Part shown: piece after piece, positions 1 through 6,713 of the stretch
Numbering within the stretch: the first letter of the stretch is position 1
Layout: every line of letters starts with the position of its first letter
Assembly: GCA_009778295.1 (NCBI GenBank)
Contig: WRKB01000254.1
Coordinates: 1-7,024, forward strand
Direction: 5' to 3'
DNA: 7,024 bases
Origin: Betaproteobacteria bacterium
GTDB lineage: Bacteria; Desulfobacterota; Desulfovibrionia; Desulfovibrionales; Desulfovibrionaceae
Notes under the pieces: generated by a model
What the model saw: only the letters and a program-made list of their open reading frames with translations
Told to the model about the DNA's origin: nothing
Databases searched by the model: none
Made by a program: the position numbers and the translations under genes

Positions 1-730
1 CGGGTACGGCCTGAAGCTCGGCGGAAATAAAATCTTCCTCGCACATCTTGTATTTTTTGGACAACAGGCCCAAAATGTGCTGCTTGACAGGCTCCTTGGG
101 GCTGTCCTTATCTTTTCCGCCTTTCAACTCCGGACAATGCCCCAAGATAATATTCAGCTTTTCCGCAGCAAACCCTTCGGAAATCTTCTGCCCCCCACGT
201 TCCCCGGCAAGGTGCGGCAGCAAATCAGCGATAGCGAAGACGGGGTCGGCGGGGTCTTCCCCCAGCGTGACCTCTACCCGAGAACCATCCTGACGGATCA
301 GGACGCCATGCAGGGCCAACGGTCGCGCAAGCCATTGGTATTTATGTATTCCCCCGTAATAATGCGTCTTTGCTTGTAAAACCTGCGTTTGCTCCACCAG
401 AGGACGTTGCTTGAGATCCAGGCGCGGCGCATCCGCGTGGGCGCTGAGCAGGTGCAAGCCCCTGTTTAACGGCAGTGTGCCCCTGCGCGCCACAAACAGC
501 GCCTTGCCCCTAAACGGGCGCACGACCAGATCGCTTTTGAAGCTGTCTTTATACCCCGCGTTCTGCAAAAAATGCAGGGCATGATCGACGGTTTCACGTT
601 CCGTCTTGCACTTTGTCAGAAAATCCAGATACCGCGCGGCCAACACATCCATCGCTCTGCGCTCGCCGGGCGAACTGTACCGCTCCCAAGCGCTTTGCGG
701 GCTGTAGACGAGTTCCGGTGTCTTTTTCAT
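1..730 (-). CDS. M18-family metallo-aminopeptidase (partial, N-terminal half)
   Basis: Peptidase family M18 enzymes are zinc-dependent aminopeptidases, usually cytoplasmic and oligomeric, that remove N-terminal residues (often acidic ones) from peptides. The reading frame is open from the ATG at 730 to the left edge: 243 codons, about half of the usual 430-460 residue length, so the C-terminal part with the remaining metal ligands lies outside the window. Seen directly: SAHADAPRLDLK at residues 96-107, matching the M18 signature (A-H-x-D-[SA]-P-R-L-D) whose His98 is an expected zinc ligand and Asp100 its neighbour, followed by KTHYYGGIHKYQW at 121-133, another family hallmark. The start is supported by an AAGGG ribosome site 6 nt upstream (737-741) and by the ATGA overlap with the selA stop, which suggests translational coupling as the last visible gene of the folC-selA operon. 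Family assignment is firm. Substrate preference cannot be read from the sequence, so no gene symbol is given. Confidence 0.88.
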   Translation of the reverse strand, partial: MKKTPELVYSPQSAWERYSSPGERRAMDVLAARYLDFLTKCKTERETVDHALHFLQNAGYKDSFKSDLVVRPFRGKALFVARRGTLPLNRGLHLLSAHADAPRLDLKQRPLVEQTQVLQAKTHYYGGIHKYQWLARPLALHGVLIRQDGSRVEVTLGEDPADPVFAIADLLPHLAGERGGQKISEGFAAEKLNIILGHCPELKGGKDKDSPKEPVKQHILGLLSKKYKMCEEDFISAELQAVP

Positions 731-2142
731 GGCGTTCCCTTTTCCTGACGCAACGCCTGTTGTACTACACGCACGACGAGTGGCAGCTCCTTATCGCTCA
801 GTGTGCGCGGATCCAGGCAGAAAGCGCCGTCTTCCAGACGTCCTATGAGCGGCGGAGAAGTCCTGAGGAGGAGGCGCTTCAAATCTTCCACCGAACAGGT
901 AGCCGGACGCAGGCAAACCAGGCTGGTAGGCAGATCGTACTCCGGAAAAGCGCCCCCGCCGACACGGGAGACGTTTTTGGCAATGGAAATCTGTACTGTC
1001 TGGGCGAGAGCGCGGCGCAGGCGCGTTGCCAAACTGCGAGCGCGGCGCATAAGCATTATCGGGGGCTGAGAAAGCATGGCGGCAGTGGGGATTTGGGCCA
1101 GAGCCGTCTGCGGATCGAGATAAAGGCGCAGGGTGGCCTCCAACGCGGCCAGGGTCAGTTTATCGATGCGCAGAGCACGGTGAAGAGGGTTGGCGCGCAG
1201 TTGTTCAACATAGACGCGCCTGCCGGCAATGATGCCTGCCTGAGGACCGCCAAGCGCCTTGTCGCCGGAGAAGCTCACCAGATCAACCCCTGCCGCGACA
1301 ACAGACTGCACGGTGGGTTCACCGGGGAGGCCGAAAGGGGAGAAATCGATCAGGTTGCCGCTGCCGAGATCCTCAATGACAGGCAGCCCGTGTTCACGAC
1401 CGAGCTGTAGCAGTTCCGGAAGAGAGACTTCCTTGAAGAACCCTATGATACGGTAGTTGGAACTGTGCACGCGCAAGAGCGCCTTGGTAGTTTCGCCGAT
1501 GGCCCGCCTGTAGTCATGAAGGTGGCAACGGTTGGTGGTGCCCACTTCGCGCAGGGTCGCGCCGCTGCGTTCCATAACATCCGGGATGCGAAAGCTGCCG
1601 CCTATTTCCACAAGTTGGCTACGGGAAACAATGACTTCGCCGCCCTTACACAGGCTGTCCAGCATAAGCAGCACGGCCGCGGCGTTATTGTTGACCACAA
1701 GGCCCGCTTCCGCGCCGGTGACCATGCAGAGCAGCTCTTCGACCAAGCTGTGGCGGCTGCCGCGTTCGCCCGTGGAGAGGTCGATTTCCAGGTTGGTATA
1801 GCCTGCAGCTGCCCGGGCCACGGCCTCCCGAGCGGCCTCTGCCAGTACGGAACGCCCCATGTTGGTATGGATGACCACGCCTGTGGCATTCAGCACGGAT
1901 CGCAGGCGGGGACGCAGCCCCTCGTCCACAAAATCCTGGAGGGCTGGCAGGCAACCGGGCAGGGCAAGCTGCGCCGGGTCGGTCACTGCGCCCTCCTGAA
2001 TACGACAACGTTGCGCATCAAGAAAACCGTTAACCAGATGACGCACCAAGGAACGCGGAGCTTCCCGGCTGACGGGAAGTCGGGTGTCCAGGGCATTCAG
2101 GCAGGCGTTCACGGCGGGCAGAGAGCGGAAAAGTTGTTTCAT
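727..2142 (-). CDS. selA: L-seryl-tRNA(Sec) selenium transferase (selenocysteine synthase)
   Basis: SelA is a cytoplasmic PLP enzyme that converts Ser-tRNA(Sec) to Sec-tRNA(Sec) using selenophosphate, the committed step for selenocysteine insertion at UGA. The 471-residue product is full length for the family. Seen directly: an N-terminal region (about 1-75) corresponding to the tRNA-binding domain; LNATGVVIHTNMGRS at 84-98; the glycine/arginine segment STGERGSRHS at 123-132; NNNAAAVLL at 151-159; IEDLGSGNL at 256-264; and SFSGDKALGGPQAGI at 290-304, where Lys295 is the expected PLP Schiff-base lysine (also Lys295 in the E. coli enzyme). Arg322 and Arg325 in the following HRALR segment fit the selenophosphate-binding arginines known from the family. 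The ATG at 2142 has an AAGGA site 5 nt upstream. It lies 28 bp after folC and its TGA overlaps the ATG of the next gene. Neither selB, selD nor tRNA(Sec) is in the window, so they must lie elsewhere if the pathway is complete. Confidence 0.97.
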   Translation of the reverse strand: MKQLFRSLPAVNACLNALDTRLPVSREAPRSLVRHLVNGFLDAQRCRIQEGAVTDPAQLALPGCLPALQDFVDEGLRPRLRSVLNATGVVIHTNMGRSVLAEAAREAVARAAAGYTNLEIDLSTGERGSRHSLVEELLCMVTGAEAGLVVNNNAAAVLLMLDSLCKGGEVIVSRSQLVEIGGSFRIPDVMERSGATLREVGTTNRCHLHDYRRAIGETTKALLRVHSSNYRIIGFFKEVSLPELLQLGREHGLPVIEDLGSGNLIDFSPFGLPGEPTVQSVVAAGVDLVSFSGDKALGGPQAGIIAGRRVYVEQLRANPLHRALRIDKLTLAALEATLRLYLDPQTALAQIPTAAMLSQPPIMLMRRARSLATRLRRALAQTVQISIAKNVSRVGGGAFPEYDLPTSLVCLRPATCSVEDLKRLLLRTSPPLIGRLEDGAFCLDPRTLSDKELPLVVRVVQQALRQEKGTP

Positions 2143-2170
2143 GGCATCCTTTTTTCATTTGGGATTGGAA

Positions 2171-3409
2171 TTATTCGTTGAGATATTCCGGGTGCAGCGC
2201 AAAAAACTCCGCCAACAAGTATAAGGAACCACAAATAAGTACCGGAGACTGCTGGGAAGTCTCCCACTGATCCGTGACCTCCAGGGCAGCCTCCAGACTG
2301 GGCGCGGCATTGGCCATGGCGCCGAATTTTGCGGCTATCTGCCTATGCGGGGCTGCGCGTTTATGAGTGGCGATGGGAGGAATGAGCAATGGCGCGTTCT
2401 TAGCCAAATCAAGCACCAACGGAGCCATACCTTCCAGGTCTTTGTTCGACAGGCAGGAAAAGATGACGGCGCGCGGCAGAATGTCCAGTTCCAATAACGC
2501 CTCGCGCAAAGCCACAAAGGCATGCGTATTGTGCGCGCCGTCCAGCAGCAGGTCCGGAAGCGGATGGCTTGCCGGAATGCTTTGCAGACGCCCGGCGATG
2601 AAGGCGCTTCCCAAACCTTCGCGTACCTCGGCTTCGCGTACCGGCCAATTGAACTGGTGGGCCAGCTCCATCCAGGCCGCCAGGGCCAAAGTAGCATTCC
2701 CATACTGATACGCGCCCTGCAGGCCGAGTTTCCAATCACGGGGAATAGCACAGATTTCTTCCGCCCGTAGCAGAGGGCTTTCAATCCGGCGACTGACGTT
2801 CAACAGGCAGGCCAGTACGTCCGGGCTTTGCCGGGTGGTGACCGCAGGTGTGTTTTTCCGCATGGCTGCCGCTTTGTCTTCGGTAATGCTCAACAGACTG
2901 TTGCCCAGAACATCCGTATGGTCGTAGCCGATGGGGGTGAAGCAGGTCAGGTTTGCCAGCACGGCGGAAGTGGCGTCAAAACGTCCGCCGAGGCCCGCCT
3001 CCATGACTGCAAGCTGCACGCCTTCCTCGGCAAAGGCCAGCACGGCCATCAGGCAGATGCATTCGAAATAGGTGAGTTCGGGAACCATGGAAAAGACGCG
3101 CCGGGCAAGTTCCACCCAGCGTTCTTCGGAGAGCGTTCCACCATTGATGCGGATGCGCTCACGCGGACTGAGCATGTGCGGCGAGGTGAACAATCCTGTT
3201 TTGATGCCGTGGGCCTTGCCCAGAGAGGCGAGAAAGGTGGAGGTGGAACCCTTGCCGTTCGTACCAACTATCTGCGCCACGGCATAGGGGGGAGAAAGCA
3301 GATCAAGCGCATGCAGTCCCTGCTCCATGCGTTCCAGCCTGAGATCCATATGGAACATGCCGAGCGTATTGAGATGAGCCAGAATATCCTGGTAACTTGT
3401 GATATTCAT
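2171..3409 (-). CDS. folC: Bifunctional dihydrofolate synthase / folylpolyglutamate synthase
   Basis: FolC is an ATP-dependent Mur-ligase-fold enzyme of the cytoplasm. It adds glutamate to dihydropteroate to make dihydrofolate and then extends the gamma-glutamyl tail of reduced folates, keeping them in the cell. The 412-residue length is normal. Seen directly: the ATP-binding P-loop VGTNGKGST at 48-56; TSPHMLSPRERI at 75-86; MEAGLGGRFDATS at 136-148; GYDHTDVLG at 161-169 followed by TEDKAA at 176-181, whose Lys179 sits where the family carries its carbamylated lysine; GRLQ at 273-276; and LLLDGAHNTHA at 287-297 in the C-terminal domain. The common DGAHNP form is DGAHNT here, a small change. 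The ATG at 3409 has a GAGGA ribosome site (3419-3423) 9 nt upstream. It is the first gene of the leftward operon and is divergent from polA. I cannot tell from sequence alone whether both activities are retained. Confidence 0.95.
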   Translation of the reverse strand: MNITSYQDILAHLNTLGMFHMDLRLERMEQGLHALDLLSPPYAVAQIVGTNGKGSTSTFLASLGKAHGIKTGLFTSPHMLSPRERIRINGGTLSEERWVELARRVFSMVPELTYFECICLMAVLAFAEEGVQLAVMEAGLGGRFDATSAVLANLTCFTPIGYDHTDVLGNSLLSITEDKAAAMRKNTPAVTTRQSPDVLACLLNVSRRIESPLLRAEEICAIPRDWKLGLQGAYQYGNATLALAAWMELAHQFNWPVREAEVREGLGSAFIAGRLQSIPASHPLPDLLLDGAHNTHAFVALREALLELDILPRAVIFSCLSNKDLEGMAPLVLDLAKNAPLLIPPIATHKRAAPHRQIAAKFGAMANAAPSLEAALEVTDQWETSQQSPVLICGSLYLLAEFFALHPEYLNE

Positions 3410-3489
3410 CGCGGTATATCCTCAGGGAATGCTTCCGGACGGGGGGGCCGACAAGGACAGTATGCCACGTATCGCCGGTGAATTCCACC

Positions 3490-3519
3490 TTGTCTTCAGG
3501 CACACTGTGACGCTATGCT
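3490..3519 (+). promoter_or_regulatory. Candidate sigma70 promoter for polA
   Basis: TTGTCT (3490-3495) and TATGCT (3514-3519) are separated by 18 bp and each matches four of six consensus positions. Transcription would begin near 3526, giving a leader of about 90 nt before the preferred polA start. This promoter would overlap the upstream ATG at 3515, which argues against that ATG being the start. The match is modest and position is the main support. Confidence 0.4.
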
Positions 3520-3605
3520 ACCCGAGGCGTTATCCGGAAAAGTCCTTTGTCCCTTCCTGTGCCAATGCAAGAAGGCAGGATACACTGTTGATCTCACGAA
3601 CGAAT

Positions 3606-3611
3606 TAAGGA
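3606..3611 (+). promoter_or_regulatory. Ribosome binding site that decides the polA start
   Basis: TAAGGA lies 5 nt upstream of the ATG at 3617. The in-frame ATG at 3611 overlaps the end of this element and so is too close to use it. The in-frame ATG at 3515 has no purine-rich element in front of it and would add 34 residues unlike the start of any Pol I. The start at 3617 is therefore preferred. Confidence 0.7.
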
Positions 3612-3616
3612 TGCCC

Positions 3617-6226
3617 ATGCCTCTCCAAGATCGCCTTTCCCTTTCCCGCGCGCCTGTTTTTCTCATGGACGGCACCGCGTTTATTTACCGGAGCTATTAT
3701 GCCAACCGGGAGATGCAGCGTTCCGACGGTTTCCCGACCAACGCGCTGTTTGTGACGGCGCGCCTGCTGCTGCGTCTTCTGCGCGAGGAGAAGCCCATAC
3801 ATTTTCTGGTGTTGCTGGACGGCCACGGGCCGCACTTCCGGCATGAACTTTTTCCGCTCTACAAGGCCAACCGGGATGCCACGCCCGAAGCCCTGGTGCG
3901 GCAACTGGAACCCATCCGGCGTTTCATGCACGCCTTGGGACTTCCCGTGGAAGTGTCGGACGCCTGCGAAGCGGATGATTGCATCGCCTCGCTGACAAAG
4001 CGTTTTTCTAAGGAATACCCGGTGATTATTGTGGGCACGGACAAGGATTTGAAACAGTGCCTGGCTCCTGACGTCTATTTGTGGGACCCGGCAGCCAAAG
4101 AGGAAAAGCTGCTTTCTCTCAAAAAATTTGAACAAGAAAACGGCCTGACGCCAGCCCAATGGCCCGACATGCAGGCTCTGCTCGGCGACAGCGCAGACAA
4201 CATCCCAGGGATTCCCGGCGTGGGCCCCAAGACGGCGGGAAGGATTTTTCAGGATTTTCCGAACCTGGAGGCCATTCGCGACGGCTTTGACAAATTGCCC
4301 TCCAAACTTCAGGAAAAATTCCGACCGCACCTGGAGGCCATGTTTCTATACCGGCAGCTGACCACCTTGCGCCTGGACGTCTGCGGACATCTCAGTCTGG
4401 CCGATCTGGTTCGCAAGCCGCCCAGGGAGCGGGAACTCGCGGCACTGTGCACGGAATATGAAATGCGTTCTCTGTGGCGCGAAGTGGAGAATCTGCTCCG
4501 TGACAGTGCTCTTGCCCGACAGGGGAGAATCCTGCCCGCCAGGGAACAGGCCAGCCTGTTTTCTGTGACAGCCGCGCCAGCGATAGCGCCATTGGCGTCG
4601 GGCACCGGGGTTCTGCCCCTTTGCGAAGGGCAACGCGTGGCGATCATTCCGTCCGGCAGCGGGCAAAACATATATTCCGTGGCAGTTTGCGGCAAGGATT
4701 GGCGCTATACCGGGCCGCTCGCGGAGCTTATCGCCTGGCTTGCACCCGCAAAGCGGATTGTCGCGCCGGACGTCAAACAGCTGCTCAACGACTCGTCCCT
4801 GTGGCGGCAACGCCTGCCGCTCTGCTTTGATCTGTCGCTGGCGGCCTACCTTATCAATCCCGAAGAACACGATTACAGCTGGCCGCATCTGTACAGCCGC
4901 TGGACACAACGACTGGATCGCGGCTCGGAAAGTCCCGGACTGCTGGCCCTGGATATTGCCGCCGCTTTGGAACAGCACCTGGAAAAGGCGGAATTGGCCA
5001 CACTGTACCACGAACTGGAGCTGCCGCTCGTTCCCGTGCTGGCCGAACTGGAACGACGCGGCGTGGCCGTTGATTTGCGGGCTTTTGAGGTCTTTCTCAA
5101 GGAAGTACAGCAGGAACTGGATCGCTTGACTGACTTCGTACACAGAGCAGCGGGCGGTTCATTCAACATCCGTTCGGCCCAGCAGCTCGGCGAATTGCTT
5201 TTCGGCGTGCTTAAACTAGCCCCGGCGGGCAAAACAAAAGGCGGGCAGTTTTCCACGGCTCAGGACGCTCTGGAAAGACTCAGCGGCGCACATCCGGTAG
5301 TGGACGCCATTCTGGAGTTTCGCAAACTGGAAAAGCTGCGCTCCACCTATCTTGAGCCTCTACCCCGCCTGGTGGACGGCAAAGGCCGCATTCACACCAG
5401 CTTCAATCAGGCGGCTACGGCCACGGGGCGGCTTTCTTCCAGTACCCCCAACCTGCAGAACATCCCGGTGCGCGGGCCTCTGGGGCAACGCATGCGAACC
5501 TGTTTTGTGTCCGGACCCGGCCAGACTCTGCTGTCCGCGGACTATTCCCAGGTGGAACTGCGCATCCTGGCGCACATGTCGCAAGATCCCGCCCTGCTTG
5601 AGGCCTTTCGACAGGGGGTAGATATTCATGCCCGTACGGCATCGCTGCTCTATGACGTCCCGGTGGCAGCGGTCAACCCTGAACAGCGCCGCAGCGCAAA
5701 AACGATCAACTTTGGGCTGCTGTACGGCATGGGGCCGCAAAAGTTGTCCCGGGAGCTGAAAGTGTCGACGGCGGAGGCCAAAACCTTCATCCAGCGTTAT
5801 TTCAGCCGCCTTGAAGGATTGAAAGATTTCTATGACAGCATTGAAGCGAACGCCATGGAACGCGGCTATGTGACCACCCTTGCCGGTCGCCGTCGTCTGC
5901 TGCCAGACATACATTCTCAAAACCAGCAGCATTTTGCTCTTGCGCGGCGGCAGGCCATCAATACCGTCATCCAGGGCAGCGCGGCGGATGTAATCAAGCT
6001 GGCCATGCTGGCGGTCTTCCATGATCAAGAACTGGTCCGCATGCAGGCCGGCCTGATCTTGCAGGTTCACGATGAACTGCTGCTGGAGCTTCCACGAGAG
6101 CATGCCCAGGCAGCTGGGGAACGAGTAGCCGCGCTGATGCGCGCCGTACAGCCCGGTGGGGTGGAACTGTGCGTGCCGTTACTGGTTGATTGGGGCTATG
6201 GCGCCAGTTGGGCTGAAGCACATTAA
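3617..6226 (+). CDS. polA: DNA polymerase I
   Basis: Family A DNA polymerase that fills gaps and, through its 5' nuclease, removes RNA primers during Okazaki fragment maturation and excision repair. From ATG 3617 it has 869 residues. Domain 1 (about 10-290) is a 5' nuclease with an intact acidic set: Asp18, Asp68, the EADD at 118-121, GTDKD at 140-144 and GDSADNIPG at 190-198 before the helix-hairpin-helix PGVGPKTA. Next comes an Ala/Pro-rich linker (305-332) containing QASLF, then a 3'-5' exonuclease-like domain (about 332-450) that lacks most expected catalytic acids. The polymerase domain (about 460-869) is complete: TATGRLSSSTPNLQNIP, motif A with Asp642 in SADYSQVELR, motif B RRSAKTINFGLLYG with Lys695, Phe699 and Tyr703, and motif C VHDE with His818 and Asp819. 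Phe699 predicts normal discrimination against dideoxynucleotides. The gene is a stand-alone rightward unit ending at the terminator near 6407. Confidence 0.97.
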   Translation: MPLQDRLSLSRAPVFLMDGTAFIYRSYYANREMQRSDGFPTNALFVTARLLLRLLREEKPIHFLVLLDGHGPHFRHELFPLYKANRDATPEALVRQLEPIRRFMHALGLPVEVSDACEADDCIASLTKRFSKEYPVIIVGTDKDLKQCLAPDVYLWDPAAKEEKLLSLKKFEQENGLTPAQWPDMQALLGDSADNIPGIPGVGPKTAGRIFQDFPNLEAIRDGFDKLPSKLQEKFRPHLEAMFLYRQLTTLRLDVCGHLSLADLVRKPPRERELAALCTEYEMRSLWREVENLLRDSALARQGRILPAREQASLFSVTAAPAIAPLASGTGVLPLCEGQRVAIIPSGSGQNIYSVAVCGKDWRYTGPLAELIAWLAPAKRIVAPDVKQLLNDSSLWRQRLPLCFDLSLAAYLINPEEHDYSWPHLYSRWTQRLDRGSESPGLLALDIAAALEQHLEKAELATLYHELELPLVPVLAELERRGVAVDLRAFEVFLKEVQQELDRLTDFVHRAAGGSFNIRSAQQLGELLFGVLKLAPAGKTKGGQFSTAQDALERLSGAHPVVDAILEFRKLEKLRSTYLEPLPRLVDGKGRIHTSFNQAATATGRLSSSTPNLQNIPVRGPLGQRMRTCFVSGPGQTLLSADYSQVELRILAHMSQDPALLEAFRQGVDIHARTASLLYDVPVAAVNPEQRRSAKTINFGLLYGMGPQKLSRELKVSTAEAKTFIQRYFSRLEGLKDFYDSIEANAMERGYVTTLAGRRRLLPDIHSQNQQHFALARRQAINTVIQGSAADVIKLAMLAVFHDQELVRMQAGLILQVHDELLLELPREHAQAAGERVAALMRAVQPGGVELCVPLLVDWGYGASWAEAH

Positions 6227-6254
6227 GGAATTGTCCATACCCGAAAACGTCCCA

Positions 6255-6268
6255 GAACCGCGCGGTTC
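6255..6268. repeat. Perfect 14-bp palindrome downstream of polA
   Basis: GAACCGCGCGGTTC is self-complementary over its whole length. As RNA it would form a five-base-pair stem with a CGCG loop, and as DNA it could be a dimer-protein site. It begins 29 nt after the polA stop and no T-tract follows. Role unknown. Confidence 0.5.
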
Positions 6269-6370
6269 GTTATCTGATTCGAGCGCTGAAATAGTCTCCG
6301 TAGTCTTCTGCCCCATCTGTTGACGCAGGCTACTGAAAAGAACGCCAGGGGCCGCACTCACAAAAAGCGT

Positions 6371-6386
6371 CGGAGTGCAAACTCCG
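6371..6386 (+). repeat. GNRA-capped hairpin in polA 3' region
   Basis: CGGAGT and ACTCCG pair perfectly around a GCAA tetraloop. It sits 20 nt before the stem of the terminator. It could stabilise the 3' end of the polA transcript, but this is inference from structure only. Confidence 0.45.
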
Positions 6387-6394
6387 CAAGTTAG

Positions 6395-6443
6395 AAAAAG
6401 AGAAAAGCACCTATGGTTAGAAACTCATAAGTGCCTGTTTTTT
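6395..6443. terminator. Bidirectional intrinsic terminator between polA and tRNA-fMet
   Basis: GCACCTATG (6407-6415) pairs with CATAAGTGC (6426-6434) through nine base pairs, one of which mismatches as A-C on the plus-strand RNA and is a G-U wobble on the minus-strand RNA. The loop is 10 nt. On the plus strand the stem is followed by CTG and six T (6438-6443), ending polA. On the minus strand it is followed by TTTTCTCTTTTT (6406 down to 6395), ending the tRNA transcript. The convergent arrangement fits a shared terminator. The stem is AU-rich in its inner half, so strength is uncertain. Confidence 0.8.
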
Positions 6444-6444
6444 C

Positions 6445-6521
6445 TGGTTGCGGGGGTAGGATTTGAACCTACGGCCTTCGGGTTATGAGCCCGATGAGCT
6501 ACCAAGCTGCTCCACCCCGCG
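6445..6521 (-). tRNA. Initiator tRNA-fMet (anticodon CAT)
   Basis: The 77-nt cloverleaf includes an encoded 3' CCA (6447-6445). Arms read as acceptor CGCGGGG / CCCCGCA, D-arm GAGC / GCTC with loop AGCTTGGTA, anticodon arm TCGGG-CTCATAA-CCCGA, variable AGGCC, and T-arm GTAGG-TTCAAAT-CCTAC. Two hallmarks identify it as initiator rather than elongator tRNA-Met: the unpaired C1-A72 at the end of the acceptor stem, needed for formylation and for avoiding EF-Tu and peptidyl-tRNA hydrolase, and three consecutive G-C pairs at the base of the anticodon stem, needed for P-site selection. It is transcribed alone from its own promoter and ends at the terminator it shares with polA. Confidence 0.98.
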
Positions 6522-6558
6522 CCATGTGAACATGTATATTCCAACGCCTTAAAAAATA

Positions 6559-6587
6559 ATAATAGATGTTGGGACGGGAGCTGTCAA
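6559..6587 (-). promoter_or_regulatory. Strong sigma70 promoter of the tRNA-fMet gene
   Basis: Read leftward, a perfect -35 TTGACA (6587-6582) is followed after exactly 17 bp by TATTAT (6564-6559), five of six matches to the -10 consensus. Transcription should begin near 6552, about 30 nt before the mature 5' end at 6521. The short leader and near-consensus elements are what is expected of a stable-RNA gene. Confidence 0.88.
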
Positions 6588-6633
6588 GTTGATTGTCGGC
6601 CCAGGCACGTTTTTTTGGTAATGGGTCCATGCA

Positions 6634-6649
6634 TGCCCCCCTGGGGGCA
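6634..6649. repeat. GC-rich inverted repeat upstream of the right-end gene
   Basis: TGCCCCC and GGGGGCA flank a two-base centre, giving a 16-bp near-palindrome in the spacer between the two divergent promoters. A hairpin with a six-base-pair stem and four-base loop could form. There is no T-tract on the downstream side of either strand, so it is not called a terminator. Confidence 0.45.
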
Positions 6650-6670
6650 GTTTGAAACAGTGTAGAAGGC

Positions 6671-6692
6671 ATTCCATAATGCATTATGAAAT
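6671..6692. promoter_or_regulatory. Candidate operator palindrome upstream of the right-end promoter
   Basis: The core CATAATGCATTATG (6675-6688) is a perfect 14-bp palindrome. Symmetry extends four more bases on each side (6671-6692) with one mismatched pair at 6674/6689. It ends about 21 bp before the -35 hexamer of the promoter at 6714, a usual place for a dimeric regulator. The ATAAT/ATTAT half-sites recall Fur/PerR-type boxes, but the centre spacing differs from both standard forms, so no regulator is named. Confidence 0.5.
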
Positions 6693-6713
6693 GACTTCCA
6701 GCAATTTTTTCCC

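Larger units (their letters stand above)
3410..3616. other. Divergent folC / polA intergenic region
   Basis: This 207-bp spacer separates the two divergent start codons and must hold the promoters of both units. For polA a weak sigma70-like pair is visible (separate entry). For folC I see only a possible -10-like CATACT on the minus strand near 3460 without a convincing -35, so no promoter is called. A run of seven G (3441-3447) lies in the presumed folC leader. No convincing terminator or RNA gene is visible. Confidence 0.5.
6227..6394 (+). other. polA 3' untranslated region
   Basis: About 170 nt between the polA stop and the shared terminator contain no coding frame with a plausible ribosome site. 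The only visible structures are two small potential hairpins: a perfect palindrome GAACCGCGCGGTTC at 6255-6268, and CGGAGT-GCAA-ACTCCG at 6371-6386, a six-base-pair stem closed by a GNRA-type GCAA loop. Neither is followed by a T-tract, so neither looks like an intrinsic terminator. Confidence 0.5.

Noticed and set aside
613..2181. Long plus-strand open frames (613-1410 and 1465-2181) opposite selA
   Set aside because: They lie antisense to a fully conserved selA, resemble no protein family, and are expected from GC-rich third positions. No ribosome sites support them.
3441..3447. Run of seven G in the folC leader as a phase-variation tract
   Set aside because: A seven-base run is short, lies outside coding sequence and belongs to a housekeeping gene. 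There is no evidence of slippage.
2828..3481. Plus-strand open frame of 217 codons opposite folC
   Set aside because: Antisense shadow of the conserved folC gene with a composition unlike a real protein.
3515..3616. Upstream ATG at 3515 as the polA start
   Set aside because: The added 34 residues are not Pol I-like, there is no ribosome site, and the ATG falls within a candidate -10 element. The ATG at 3617 has TAAGGA at good spacing.
3605..6103. Several minus-strand open frames (3605-4330, 4346-5143, 5360-6103) opposite polA
   Set aside because: All are antisense to intact polA motifs and have no recognisable domains.
6320..6348. TTGACG at 6320 as a promoter for a small RNA downstream of polA
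   Set aside because: No acceptable -10 element occurs 15-19 bp downstream.
6179..6361. Minus-strand 60-codon open frame overlapping the polA 3' end
   Set aside because: It overlaps the conserved polA C-terminus, has no ribosome site and shows no protein-like features.
6621..6665. Fourteen-codon ATG open frame as a leader peptide
   Set aside because: There is no ribosome site, and it lies upstream of the promoter of the right-end gene, so it would not be on that transcript.
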